From Mycolicibacterium phlei (GTDB taxonomy: Bacteria; Actinomycetota; Actinomycetes; Mycobacteriales; Mycobacteriaceae): a DNA stretch of 64,000 bases. This document shows positions 27,408 through 34,639 of this stretch, piece after piece. The first letter of the stretch is position 1. Each line of letters opens with the position of its first letter. A program made the position numbers and the translations under genes. The stretch covers positions 4,774,001 to 4,838,000 of the forward strand of contig NZ_CP014475.1 of NCBI RefSeq assembly GCF_001583415.1, read 5' to 3'. Under the pieces are notes generated by a model. The model did no database searches, was not told the DNA's origin, and saw only the letters and a program-made list of their open reading frames with translations.

Positions 27408-28907
27408 CTAGTAGGTGCGGCCCTGCGCCGCGTACGCGGCCACCAGGGCCTCCGCGCTGCGCACCGCCGCCCGGCACGCCCTGGTGGTGAACGGATCGTT
27501 GAGCGGATGCTCGGCACGGCGGCGCCACCGCTGCGCCGCGGCGAACGCGGCGCGCGGCCCGTCGTAGGGGTTGTCCGGTGTCAGGCCGAGCCTGCTGGCC
27601 GCGTCGGTACCGGACCCGCCGATGATCCGGCGCAGCGACGCCATCTCGTCGTCGTTGAGTGTCGTTGGCCGCGAACGTAGTTGGCTGAGCAGCCGCAGCT
27701 CCTCGAAGGCGTGGGTGTCGGCGAGCAGCGGGTCGATGTCGGCGAGGATGTACGGCGTCGCGTAGATCGGGTTGTTCTGCACGAACCGGCGCAGCGACAG
27801 CAGCGCGGTGTGCGCCTTGAGCAGATCCGAGCGCTGCGCGAACTGCTGGTCGATCACCTCCCGCAACGCCACCAGCCCGCTGCGCTCGAGCAGTTCGTCG
27901 GCCAGCGCCACCGAGTCGCTGACCCCGGCGCGCAGCACCGCGATCGAGATGCGCAGGCCGAACATCCCGAACCGCTCCAGCAGCGCCGCCCGGGTGGCCG
28001 CGTCCACCGGCAGCGAGCTGTCCTCGCGCACGAACCGGTCCACCGACAGCATCGCCTTGTTGAGTTCGACGGCGTCCACCCCGGCCAGCTTCTCCAGCGC
28101 GACGAACTCGCTCTGCCGCAGGGTGCGGGCGGTCAGCGCCAGCAGCCCCGACACCGGAACCACCGCCTGGCAGATGCCGGTGCGGTCCATCTCGGCGGTG
28201 AACCGCTTGGCGACGTCGGCCGCCGACAGCATCGCGTCGATGCGGCCCGCACCGATCTCGTCGGCGCGCGAGGCCACCCCGATCACCCCGAGTGCCCCGT
28301 TGGAGCCGCCGACAAGCTCGCCGATCTGTTTGAGCAGCGCGATGTCGGCGGCGTTGAGCGTGCGCAGCAGGAACACCACCGCGTCCACCCGCGGCACCCC
28401 GTCCTCGGGCACCAGCAGCCGCAGCGTGCGCCGGGAGACGTCCTGGTTCAGCGACGACGTGCCCGGGGTGTCGACGATCGTGGTGTCGATCAGCTCGGCG
28501 GCCGGCCACTCCACGTCGAGGTCGACGATGTCCTCGGGGTCCAGGCCGCCCAGGTCGAACGTCAGCCCGCCCTCGTGCGGGTCGCGCCCGATGGGCACGT
28601 TGGTGCGGCGGCCGCCGACGTGGTTGGCGGTCACCTTCGGGGTGGGGCCGTGCCGGAACCACGTCACGATCCGGGTGGCCTCGGTCGCGTCGGTCGGCGC
28701 GATGTCCTCGCCCACAAGCGCGTTCACCAACGTCGACTTGCCCGCCTTGAGCGTGCCCGCCAGTGCGATGCGCATCGGCTGGTTGAGCCGCTGACCGATG
28801 CGTTCGAGCTCGTTGTGCACGTCGGGGCGATGACGGTACGCGGGATCGTCCCGGTAGGCCTTGATGACCCCGGCCAGGATCGCACGCACCTGGTCGCTCG
28901 TGCTCAT
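27408..28907 (-). CDS. iniC: IniC, dynamin-like GTPase
   Basis: 499 residues. GTPase domain with P-loop GTLKAGKST (G51-S58), switch Thr in DATEATRIVTW, G3 DTPGTSSLNQDV and G4-like ASRADE; helical C-terminal region. Together with IniA it belongs to the isoniazid-inducible iniBAC operon; IniA-type proteins are bacterial dynamin-like proteins that remodel membranes, and the operon responds to cell-wall synthesis inhibitors. Last gene of the operon, 58 bases after iniA. Length close to that of M. tuberculosis IniC. Confidence 0.92.
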   Translation of the reverse strand: MSTSDQVRAILAGVIKAYRDDPAYRHRPDVHNELERIGQRLNQPMRIALAGTLKAGKSTLVNALVGEDIAPTDATEATRIVTWFRHGPTPKVTANHVGGRRTNVPIGRDPHEGGLTFDLGGLDPEDIVDLDVEWPAAELIDTTIVDTPGTSSLNQDVSRRTLRLLVPEDGVPRVDAVVFLLRTLNAADIALLKQIGELVGGSNGALGVIGVASRADEIGAGRIDAMLSAADVAKRFTAEMDRTGICQAVVPVSGLLALTARTLRQSEFVALEKLAGVDAVELNKAMLSVDRFVREDSSLPVDAATRAALLERFGMFGLRISIAVLRAGVSDSVALADELLERSGLVALREVIDQQFAQRSDLLKAHTALLSLRRFVQNNPIYATPYILADIDPLLADTHAFEELRLLSQLRSRPTTLNDDEMASLRRIIGGSGTDAASRLGLTPDNPYDGPRAAFAAAQRWRRRAEHPLNDPFTTRACRAAVRSAEALVAAYAAQGRTY

Positions 28908-28965
28908 CTCGCGCTCTTCACTCCGATCGGACCTGCCGGGCGTCCAGCTTATGCAGGAATGCCGG

Positions 28966-30798
28966 TCAGGTGTCCGGCGTGGACTCGGGCATCAGCTTGA
29001 CCGCGTGCTCGGTGACCTGGTTGAGGATGTTCAGCGCCCGCTCGAGTTCCTTGATCCGGTTGTTGCGCTCGGCCTCCTGCACCTGGGCGGCCGCGATCAT
29101 GGCCTGCAGCGACTCGTTGAGCGAACGGGTGGTCTGGTTGGCGATCTCGCGATAGTGGTCGCGCAGTTGCCGCTGAATCGCCTTCAACCGGTCGCGGGAC
29201 TCCTTGGCGACGGCGAACTGGGTGTCGTCGATGAAGCGGCGGGTGTTGAGCTTGGCCTCGTTGCGCACCCGCGCCATCCGGTTCTCCACGCCCTCCTTGT
29301 AGGCGGTGCGCCCCATCAGCAGGCCGGCGCCCAGCGAGATCGGGTTGAACATGCCCAGCCCGGCGAACGAGGTCATCATGCCGAACATCAGCACCCCGCC
29401 GTAGGAGCCCTGCATGCCCATGGTCAGCTTGCGGCCCTTGGTGAGCCGCTTGGCCTCCAGGTTGGCCAGCGGTTTGAGCTCACCGAGGCTGGCGCCCATC
29501 CGGCTGGGATCCAACTGCGGCATGCTCACCGACTCCAGGCCCGCCTCGACGAACGTGCGCGCCACCTCGGCGGCCAGTGCCTCGGCGCGCTGGTATGCCC
29601 ATACGAAGTTGTCGCCCACCGCGGTGGCGACCGCCTCCTCCAGTTCGGCGCCGATCTCGGCCCAGTGCTGTGTCGGGTCGCAGGAGTCGATCACCTGCTC
29701 GATGTGCTGGGTGATGACCCGGAACCGGCCGCGCAGGTCGTGGTCGACGTCGGCGGTCAGATCGGAGATCCCGTCGTTGAGTACCTGCTGCCACAACGCG
29801 GTCTGCTGCAACGCCTCCTGGGCCTCCTGCTTGCGCCGCTCCAGGTCCTGCTTGAGCCGCTCCCGGGTGCCGGGATCGTTGAGCGCCGACAACTCGGCCT
29901 GCACCTTGAGCGTGAGATGCTCTGCCGCCGAATAGATCTCATTGACGACGTGGTTGCGGATGCGTTCCTTCTGCTGCGCCAGCACCTGCTCGCTGAGGAA
30001 CTTCACGATGGCCGGGAAGTTGGACTCCTCGTTGAGCTCCTTGTCGTTGAGCTGGATCGCGTGGCTGCGCAGCAGCGCCGACGCCGGGATGATCGGCACC
30101 GACAGCCCGGCGCGCTGCAGATGTCCCCTGTTGACCTCGACGATCTGGCGCCAGTGCGGGTACAGGTCGATCTTGGTGGCGACGATCGTTGCGACAGGGC
30201 AGATTTCGAATGCCTGCCGCATGAACGTCATCTCGGGTTCGGTGAACTCCTGGCTGGTGTCGCTGCACATCAGCACCGCGTCGGCGTCGGGCAGCAGACC
30301 CAGCGTCGCCGACAGGTGCGGCTGGCCGTGCCCGCCGACGCCGGGGGTGTCGACGAACGCCAGACCGTTCTTCAGCAGCGGGCTGTTGGCGGTGACCTCC
30401 ACCCGCAGCACCTCGCGGCCGCCGGCCAGCGGGTGGCGCCGCAGGTCGGTGCCGATGTCGGTCATCGGGATCTCGATCGCCTCGGGCTCCTCGCCCTCGC
30501 CGCGCTTGACGATGATCTTCGCGCTCGGCGTCTCGCCGTAGGTGACCACGGTGGCCAGCACCGTGCTCTCGTCGTCGCCGACGCGTGCGACCGGGACGTT
30601 GAGCAGCGAGTTGAGCAGTTGGCTCTTGCCCTGTTTGAGCTGCCCGGCGACGACGACCCGGATCTGCGGGTCGGTGATGCGGGCCTTGGCCCTGGCCAGC
30701 CGATCCACCAGGTCGCCGCGGTCGTAGGTTTCGGCGATCCGGCTGGTGTGGTCGATCAGCTCGACGATCACCTTCAGCGGATTCGGTTTGTCGGTCAT
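28966..30798 (-). CDS. iniA: IniA, dynamin-like GTPase
   Basis: 610 residues from the ATG at 30798, which has an AGAGGA site; the upstream frame to 30828 adds an unlikely ten residues. P-loop GQLKQGKSQ (G52-S59), G3 VDTPGVGGHGQP, G4 TKIDLYP. A long helical stalk follows, with a hydrophobic paddle-like segment SYGGVLMFGMMTSFAGLGMF (about 430-450), and a C-terminal coiled coil (EAERNNRIKELERALNIL). Induced by isoniazid, ethambutol and other envelope stress in mycobacteria; membrane fission activity is known for the M. smegmatis protein. A strong hairpin precedes it in the transcript. Confidence 0.94.
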   Translation of the reverse strand: MTDKPNPLKVIVELIDHTSRIAETYDRGDLVDRLARAKARITDPQIRVVVAGQLKQGKSQLLNSLLNVPVARVGDDESTVLATVVTYGETPSAKIIVKRGEGEEPEAIEIPMTDIGTDLRRHPLAGGREVLRVEVTANSPLLKNGLAFVDTPGVGGHGQPHLSATLGLLPDADAVLMCSDTSQEFTEPEMTFMRQAFEICPVATIVATKIDLYPHWRQIVEVNRGHLQRAGLSVPIIPASALLRSHAIQLNDKELNEESNFPAIVKFLSEQVLAQQKERIRNHVVNEIYSAAEHLTLKVQAELSALNDPGTRERLKQDLERRKQEAQEALQQTALWQQVLNDGISDLTADVDHDLRGRFRVITQHIEQVIDSCDPTQHWAEIGAELEEAVATAVGDNFVWAYQRAEALAAEVARTFVEAGLESVSMPQLDPSRMGASLGELKPLANLEAKRLTKGRKLTMGMQGSYGGVLMFGMMTSFAGLGMFNPISLGAGLLMGRTAYKEGVENRMARVRNEAKLNTRRFIDDTQFAVAKESRDRLKAIQRQLRDHYREIANQTTRSLNESLQAMIAAAQVQEAERNNRIKELERALNILNQVTEHAVKLMPESTPDT

Positions 30799-30840
30799 GG
30801 AGTCCTCTTGTCGCTGCCCGGGTTTCAACGGTAGACGCGC

Positions 30841-30877
30841 CGGCCGGCGGGGATCGGACTTTGATCCCCGCCGGCCG
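30841..30877 (-). terminator. 15-bp perfect hairpin between iniB and iniA
   Basis: Arms CGGCCGGCGGGGATC (30841-30855) and GATCCCCGCCGGCCG (30863-30877) pair perfectly around a seven-base loop. It begins ten bases after the iniB stop. There is no U-tract downstream, so partial termination or 3'-end protection of iniB mRNA is more likely than complete termination. It would allow much more IniB than IniA/IniC. Confidence 0.8.
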
Positions 30878-30886
30878 CGGTTGACG

Positions 30887-31870
30887 TCAGAGCAGGCCGA
30901 CGTCCGTCGTGACGTCGGTGTCGACGGAGACCGAGTTGTCCACCGAGTTGTCGTTGAAGCTGTCGTTGGTGGAGTTGTCGGTGTTGAAGCTGTCGTCGAT
31001 GTCGATGGAGTTGTCGGTGCTGGCGTCGATGCCGAGCGCGTCGCCGCCCACGTCGACCTGGGTGACGTCGCCGCCGGCCGTGGTGGACTGGTCGGTCGGG
31101 ACGTTGATGATCACCCCGCCGCCGGCACCGCCGGTCGCGTTGCCGCCGTCGCCGCCACCGCCGGTCAGGATGCCGCCGCCGCGGCCGCCGTCACCGCCGA
31201 CCGCGCCGCCGCCGCTGGTGTCGATGTCGCCGGTCTTGACCACCGGGCCGTCGTTGCCGGAGATGATGTCGCCACCGGCCTGGGTGCTGGTGTTGTCCAG
31301 GTCGTTGTCCTCGCCGATGACGACCGGGGAGCCGTCGCCGGTGCGGATGTCGCCGGTGTTGACGTTGTCGTTGTTGTCGCCGACCACGTTGCCGTCACCC
31401 TCGACGTTGGTGGTGTCGATGTCGCCGGCGGTGCCGGTGTTCACGACGCCGCCGTCGGTGGCGGTGTTGGTGGTCTTGTTGCCGAAGGTGATGTCACCGA
31501 AGTCCAGGCTGACGTTGCCGACGCCCTGCTGCTGGTCCTGGCCGGCGACGTTGGCGGTGTTGGTCTCCGGGCTCAGCAGCCGGGTGTCGTTGTGGCTGAG
31601 CGTGTCGTTGTTGGACCACAGGTCGGTCTGGCGCTGCGGGGCGAACGCGATGCCGTGGGTCTGCGCGACGGCCTGCTGCAGGCCGACGACCGGGTTGCCG
31701 CCGCCCTGCACCACCGCGGCCGGTGCGACGGTGGCGGCCATCTGCTGCAGCTGGGCGGCCGGCACGTTGCCGAAGCCCGCGTTCTGCAGCTCCGTCTCGG
31801 GGTCGCCGACGAACGCGCGGGCGGCGACCGGGTCGCGGAACAGGTTCAGAAGCCAGTCGATGAGGTTCAT
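30887..31870 (-). CDS. iniB: IniB, Asn/Asp/Gly-rich envelope-stress protein
   Basis: 327 residues. N-terminal domain of about 50 residues (LIDWLLNLFRDPVAARAFVG, DPETELQNAGF), also found in the neighbouring Rv0340-like protein. The rest is low complexity: Asn, Asp, Gly, Thr and Val dominate, with repeated TGDI and GGDI units, a Gly-rich patch (about 225-250), and many DNS/DSFN repeats near the end. Almost no charge of positive sign. This fits IniB of mycobacteria, first gene of iniBAC. Its molecular role is unknown; composition suggests an extracellular or wall-associated disordered or solenoid protein, though no classical signal peptide is seen. Confidence 0.92.
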   Translation of the reverse strand: MNLIDWLLNLFRDPVAARAFVGDPETELQNAGFGNVPAAQLQQMAATVAPAAVVQGGGNPVVGLQQAVAQTHGIAFAPQRQTDLWSNNDTLSHNDTRLLSPETNTANVAGQDQQQGVGNVSLDFGDITFGNKTTNTATDGGVVNTGTAGDIDTTNVEGDGNVVGDNNDNVNTGDIRTGDGSPVVIGEDNDLDNTSTQAGGDIISGNDGPVVKTGDIDTSGGGAVGGDGGRGGGILTGGGGDGGNATGGAGGGVIINVPTDQSTTAGGDVTQVDVGGDALGIDASTDNSIDIDDSFNTDNSTNDSFNDNSVDNSVSVDTDVTTDVGLL

Positions 31871-32010
31871 TGTCGTGTCCTTTCAAGAGGTGCTGTTCGG
31901 GTGTCTGTCACCGGCTCTCCGGCGATCTGGACACCACGGTATGGAGTCCGCGGCCCCGCAGAAACGGGGCGAAAACCCCTCTCCCGCGACCCGGCCCCCG
32001 GGGTTTACCT

Positions 32011-32060
32011 GAGGGGTGCGTTAGGGGATTAGGGGGATCGACTGGGGGTGGGTGGGGATT
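32011..32060 (-). promoter_or_regulatory. G-run direct repeats in the iniB upstream region
   Basis: TTAGGGGAT at 32021-32029 is overlapped by TTAGGGGGAT at 32029-32038, and related G-runs start near 32013, 32044 and 32054, so five runs are spaced by about 10 bases on average, one helical turn. The block lies 140-190 bases upstream of the iniB start (31870). The same TTAGGGGAT core recurs at 32706-32747. Candidate operator for IniR, the activator of iniBAC; this is inferred from repetition and position. Confidence 0.55.
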
Positions 32061-32084
32061 CGGATGTTCACGCTGGTCAGACAC

Positions 32085-32118
32085 CAAAAAAGCGCGGCCC
32101 CGGAATGGGGCCGCGCTT
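32085..32118 (-). terminator. Intrinsic terminator of the Rv0340-like gene
   Basis: A perfect 12-base-pair stem (AAGCGCGGCCCC at 32090-32101, GGGGCCGCGCTT at 32107-32118) with a five-base loop is followed on the minus strand by a run of T residues (A-run at 32086-32091). It begins 16 bases after the stop at 32134. It separates the Rv0340-like transcript from iniB. Confidence 0.93.
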
Positions 32119-32133
32119 AATGAGGAGGGCGGA

Positions 32134-32640
32134 TCAGTCGAAGATGTCGAACCCGCCGTTGTCGTCGACGTCGAGCGTCAGATCGGCGTCGGCGAGGGTG
32201 TCGGAGAGGGTGTCGGCCACCCCGGGCAGCTCGTCGATCGGCAGGTCCTCGATGACCGGCGAGTCGAGCGCGAGTCCGGTGTCGGCGGCCACCGACGGCA
32301 CGCCGGCGGGATCGGGGCCGGGGTCCGGGCCCGGGTCGGTGATCAGGCCGCCGCCGATGTCGTCGAGCACGTCCTGACCGGGAAGCTGGTCACCGAACGC
32401 GTCGAAGGCGGCGGTGGCCGCACCGCTGGCCCAGACGTTGCCGCTGTCGACCGTCGGGACCGCTGTCGGTAGAACCGACAGCGACTCGGAGACCACCGGG
32501 ATCAGGGCGTTGACGTCGGCGCTGGTCACGTTGGTCAGGTTGGCCTCGAGCAGGGCCTGCTCGGGGTTGGCCGCGAACCGCGCCGCGACCTCCGGGTCGC
32601 GCACGATCGACATGACGAAGTCCAGCAGTTCGTTGGCCAT
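32134..32640 (-). CDS. IniB N-terminal-domain protein (Rv0340-like)
   Basis: 168 residues from the ATG at 32640. The N-terminal segment ELLDFVMSIVRDPEVAARFA with ANPEQALLEANLTNVTSADV resembles the start of IniB; the rest is acidic, Asp/Pro/Gly-rich (PGPDPGPDPAG) with almost no basic residues. Position next to iniB and similar size identify it with Rv0340 of M. tuberculosis, of unknown function. It has its own terminator and a divergent promoter region containing the TTAGGGGAT repeats, so it is probably part of the same stress regulon. Confidence 0.82.
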   Translation of the reverse strand: MANELLDFVMSIVRDPEVAARFAANPEQALLEANLTNVTSADVNALIPVVSESLSVLPTAVPTVDSGNVWASGAATAAFDAFGDQLPGQDVLDDIGGGLITDPGPDPGPDPAGVPSVAADTGLALDSPVIEDLPIDELPGVADTLSDTLADADLTLDVDDNGGFDIFD

Positions 32641-32705
32641 GACGTCGATGCTAGAGACGGCACGGGTTTCGCAGATCGGTGCCGATCCCACCTCTGACAA
32701 CACCC

Positions 32706-32747
32706 CATTAGGGGATCGCCCATTAGGGGATTGCGGCGCACTAGGGG
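32706..32747. promoter_or_regulatory. Three TAGGGG repeats in the divergent Rv0340-like / hsp70-like promoter
   Basis: CATTAGGGGAT at 32706-32716 and again at 32721-32731 (15 bases apart), then CACTAGGGGCA from 32739 (18 bases further). The gap 32641-32811 separates two divergent start codons, so one set of sites could control both genes. The shared core with the iniB upstream region suggests a common regulator, most simply IniR encoded downstream. Confidence 0.6.
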
Positions 32748-32811
32748 CAGCTCCCGTGTTCGGGGCCGCGGAGCCGCTATCGTGAGGGACGGCCGAACGC
32801 AGAAGGAAGAG

Positions 32812-34635
32812 ATGAGCGACTCACTCGGATTGTCGATCGGGTCCACCAACCTGGTGGCGGCCCGTGTCGGCCATCCCCCAGTCATCCGCCGGTCCGTCCT
32901 GACCCTGTTCGACAACCGTCCGCCCGAGGTGGGTGTCCCCGGGGAGAACCCGAACCTCAACCAGCCCGGCCTCGTGCTCAGCGGGTTCGTCGAACGCGTC
33001 GGCGACCCGGTCCCGTTGGTGGCCGCCGACGGCTCACCGCACCGCGGCGAGCAGGTGCTCGCCGAAGCGCTGGCGGCGATGGCCCGCGCGGTCGGCGGTG
33101 GCGCCCCGATCACCATCGCGTTCCCCGCGCACTGGGGTCCGGCCGCGGTGGGCGCGCTGCGCGGAGCCCTGCGCGCGGTGCCGGCCCTGTCGCCCGACGG
33201 CATCCCGCCCGCGCTGGTGCCGGACTCCCTGGCCGCGCTGGCGGCGCTGCGCAACTCCCCCGGCCTGCCGTCCGCCGGCGTCGTGGTGCTGTGCGACTTC
33301 GGCGGCTCCGGGACCAGCATCACGCTGGCCGACGCGGCGGCGAACTTCGCGCCGATCGGCGAGACGATCCGCTACCCCGACTTCTCCGGCGACCAGATCG
33401 ACCAGCTGCTGCTCAACCATGTGCTGGCCGGGCTCGCCGACGCCGGCGGCGCCGACCCCGCGGGTACCGCCGCGGTCAGCTCGCTGGCCCGGCTGCGCGC
33501 CGAGGCCCGACTGGCCAAGGAGCGGCTGTCCGCCGAGACCGCGACGGTGGTGCGCGCGGAACTGCCGAACGCCACCACCGATGTGCGCGTCACCCGCACC
33601 GAGCTCGAGCAGCTGATCGCCGCTCCGCTCGACGGTGTGCTGACCGCGATCGAAGAAGCCCTGCACCGCAACAACATCCCGCCGGCGAACATCGCGGCGG
33701 TCGCCACGGTCGGGGGCGGTGCGAACATCCCGCTGGTCACCCAGCAGCTGTCGACGCGGCTGCGGGCCCCGGTGGTCACCACGCAGCAGTCGCAGCTTCT
33801 GGCCGCGACCGGCGCGGCGTTGATGGCCGACGCGGCGGGCGAGGCCGACGCGCCGACGGGCCTGGCGCCCGCTGCCGCCGACGCCCCGACCGGGCTCGCG
33901 CCCGCCGCCGATGCGCCGACGAGCATGTCGGCCGCGGCGTGGGCCGCCGGTGCGGCGGGTGCGGCGGCCACCGAATCCGCTTCCGACGGAGCGGATTCAG
34001 CGACGTTCCGGGCGCTGGCCTGGTCCCAGGACGAGTCCACCGGCGCCGAGCCGGTGCCGTATGCGGGTGAGGACTACACGTTCGAGCAGGGCGCGACGGG
34101 TGCGCGGCCCGCGATGGACTTCGCGCACGAGGAGGAGCAGTACCAGCAGGAGCTGCCGCCGCTGCCGTGGTACCGCCGTCCGGCCACGCTGTTCGGGGTG
34201 GCCGCCGCCGCGGCGCTGCTGGCGATCGGCGGGCTGGCGGTGACGCTGACCGGCAACAGCGCCGACACCACCCCGGTCACCGAGACCTCCACCACCTACT
34301 CCGGGGTGCCTGGCGAGGAGCCGACGAATGCTCCTGCACCGCAGACGATTACGGTCACCGGCGACGACGGTCAGCCGAGCACCACCGTGGTTCCGCCGCC
34401 GCCGCAGCCCACGACCACCACGGAGACCACGTCGCCGACGTCGTCGACGACGACCACCACCACGACGACGACCACCACCACGACGACAACGACCACGACC
34501 ACCACCCCGACGACCACGACGACGCGCACGACCACGACGACGCAGCCGCCGGAGCCGACGGTCGAACCGACCCAGGACACGCCCACCGTCGAACCCGAAC
34601 CGCAGCCCGACGACGACATCCCGGACGAGCCCTGA
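32812..34635 (+). CDS. Membrane-anchored Hsp70/actin-like protein with poly-Thr outer tail (Rv0312-like)
   Basis: 607 residues from the ATG at 32812 (AAGGAAGAG site). Residues 1-340 form a divergent Hsp70/actin-type ATP-binding domain: first phosphate loop LGLSIGSTNLVAARVG, second loop VLCDFGGSGTSITLAD, adenosine-type loop VATVGGGANIPLVTQ. No peptide-binding domain follows. Instead there is an Ala-rich linker with three APTGLAP-type repeats, AWSQDESTGAEPVPY, the juxtamembrane LPWYRRP (452-457), one span (about 458-480) and a Pro/Thr tail with a run of more than 20 Thr. Predicted ATPase domain inside, tail outside. It resembles M. tuberculosis Rv0312 from memory. The iniR start is only four bases after its stop, indicating co-transcription. 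Confidence 0.85.
   Translation: MSDSLGLSIGSTNLVAARVGHPPVIRRSVLTLFDNRPPEVGVPGENPNLNQPGLVLSGFVERVGDPVPLVAADGSPHRGEQVLAEALAAMARAVGGGAPITIAFPAHWGPAAVGALRGALRAVPALSPDGIPPALVPDSLAALAALRNSPGLPSAGVVVLCDFGGSGTSITLADAAANFAPIGETIRYPDFSGDQIDQLLLNHVLAGLADAGGADPAGTAAVSSLARLRAEARLAKERLSAETATVVRAELPNATTDVRVTRTELEQLIAAPLDGVLTAIEEALHRNNIPPANIAAVATVGGGANIPLVTQQLSTRLRAPVVTTQQSQLLAATGAALMADAAGEADAPTGLAPAAADAPTGLAPAADAPTSMSAAAWAAGAAGAAATESASDGADSATFRALAWSQDESTGAEPVPYAGEDYTFEQGATGARPAMDFAHEEEQYQQELPPLPWYRRPATLFGVAAAAALLAIGGLAVTLTGNSADTTPVTETSTTYSGVPGEEPTNAPAPQTITVTGDDGQPSTTVVPPPPQPTTTTETTSPTSSTTTTTTTTTTTTTTTTTTTTPTTTTTRTTTTTQPPEPTVEPTQDTPTVEPEPQPDDDIPDEP
34412..34545 (+). repeat. ACC/ACG triplet tract encoding poly-Thr
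   Basis: About 130 bases made almost entirely of ACC and ACG codons with a few variants, encoding the Thr-rich tail of the Hsp70-like protein. Alternating synonymous codons keep the protein uniform while the DNA is only imperfectly repetitive, so the tract is probably maintained by protein selection but is liable to length change. Confidence 0.85.
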
Positions 34636-34639
34636 GGCC

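Noticed and set aside
30887..31870. IniB as a PE_PGRS or PPE protein
   Set aside because: Gly-rich patch is short, no PE or PPE N-terminal motif; the N-terminal domain and location fit IniB.
34412..34545. Possible CRISPR or DNA satellite in the ACC/ACG tract
   Set aside because: Triplet repeat in frame with a Thr-rich protein tail, no spacers, irregular synonymous variation; it is coding low complexity.
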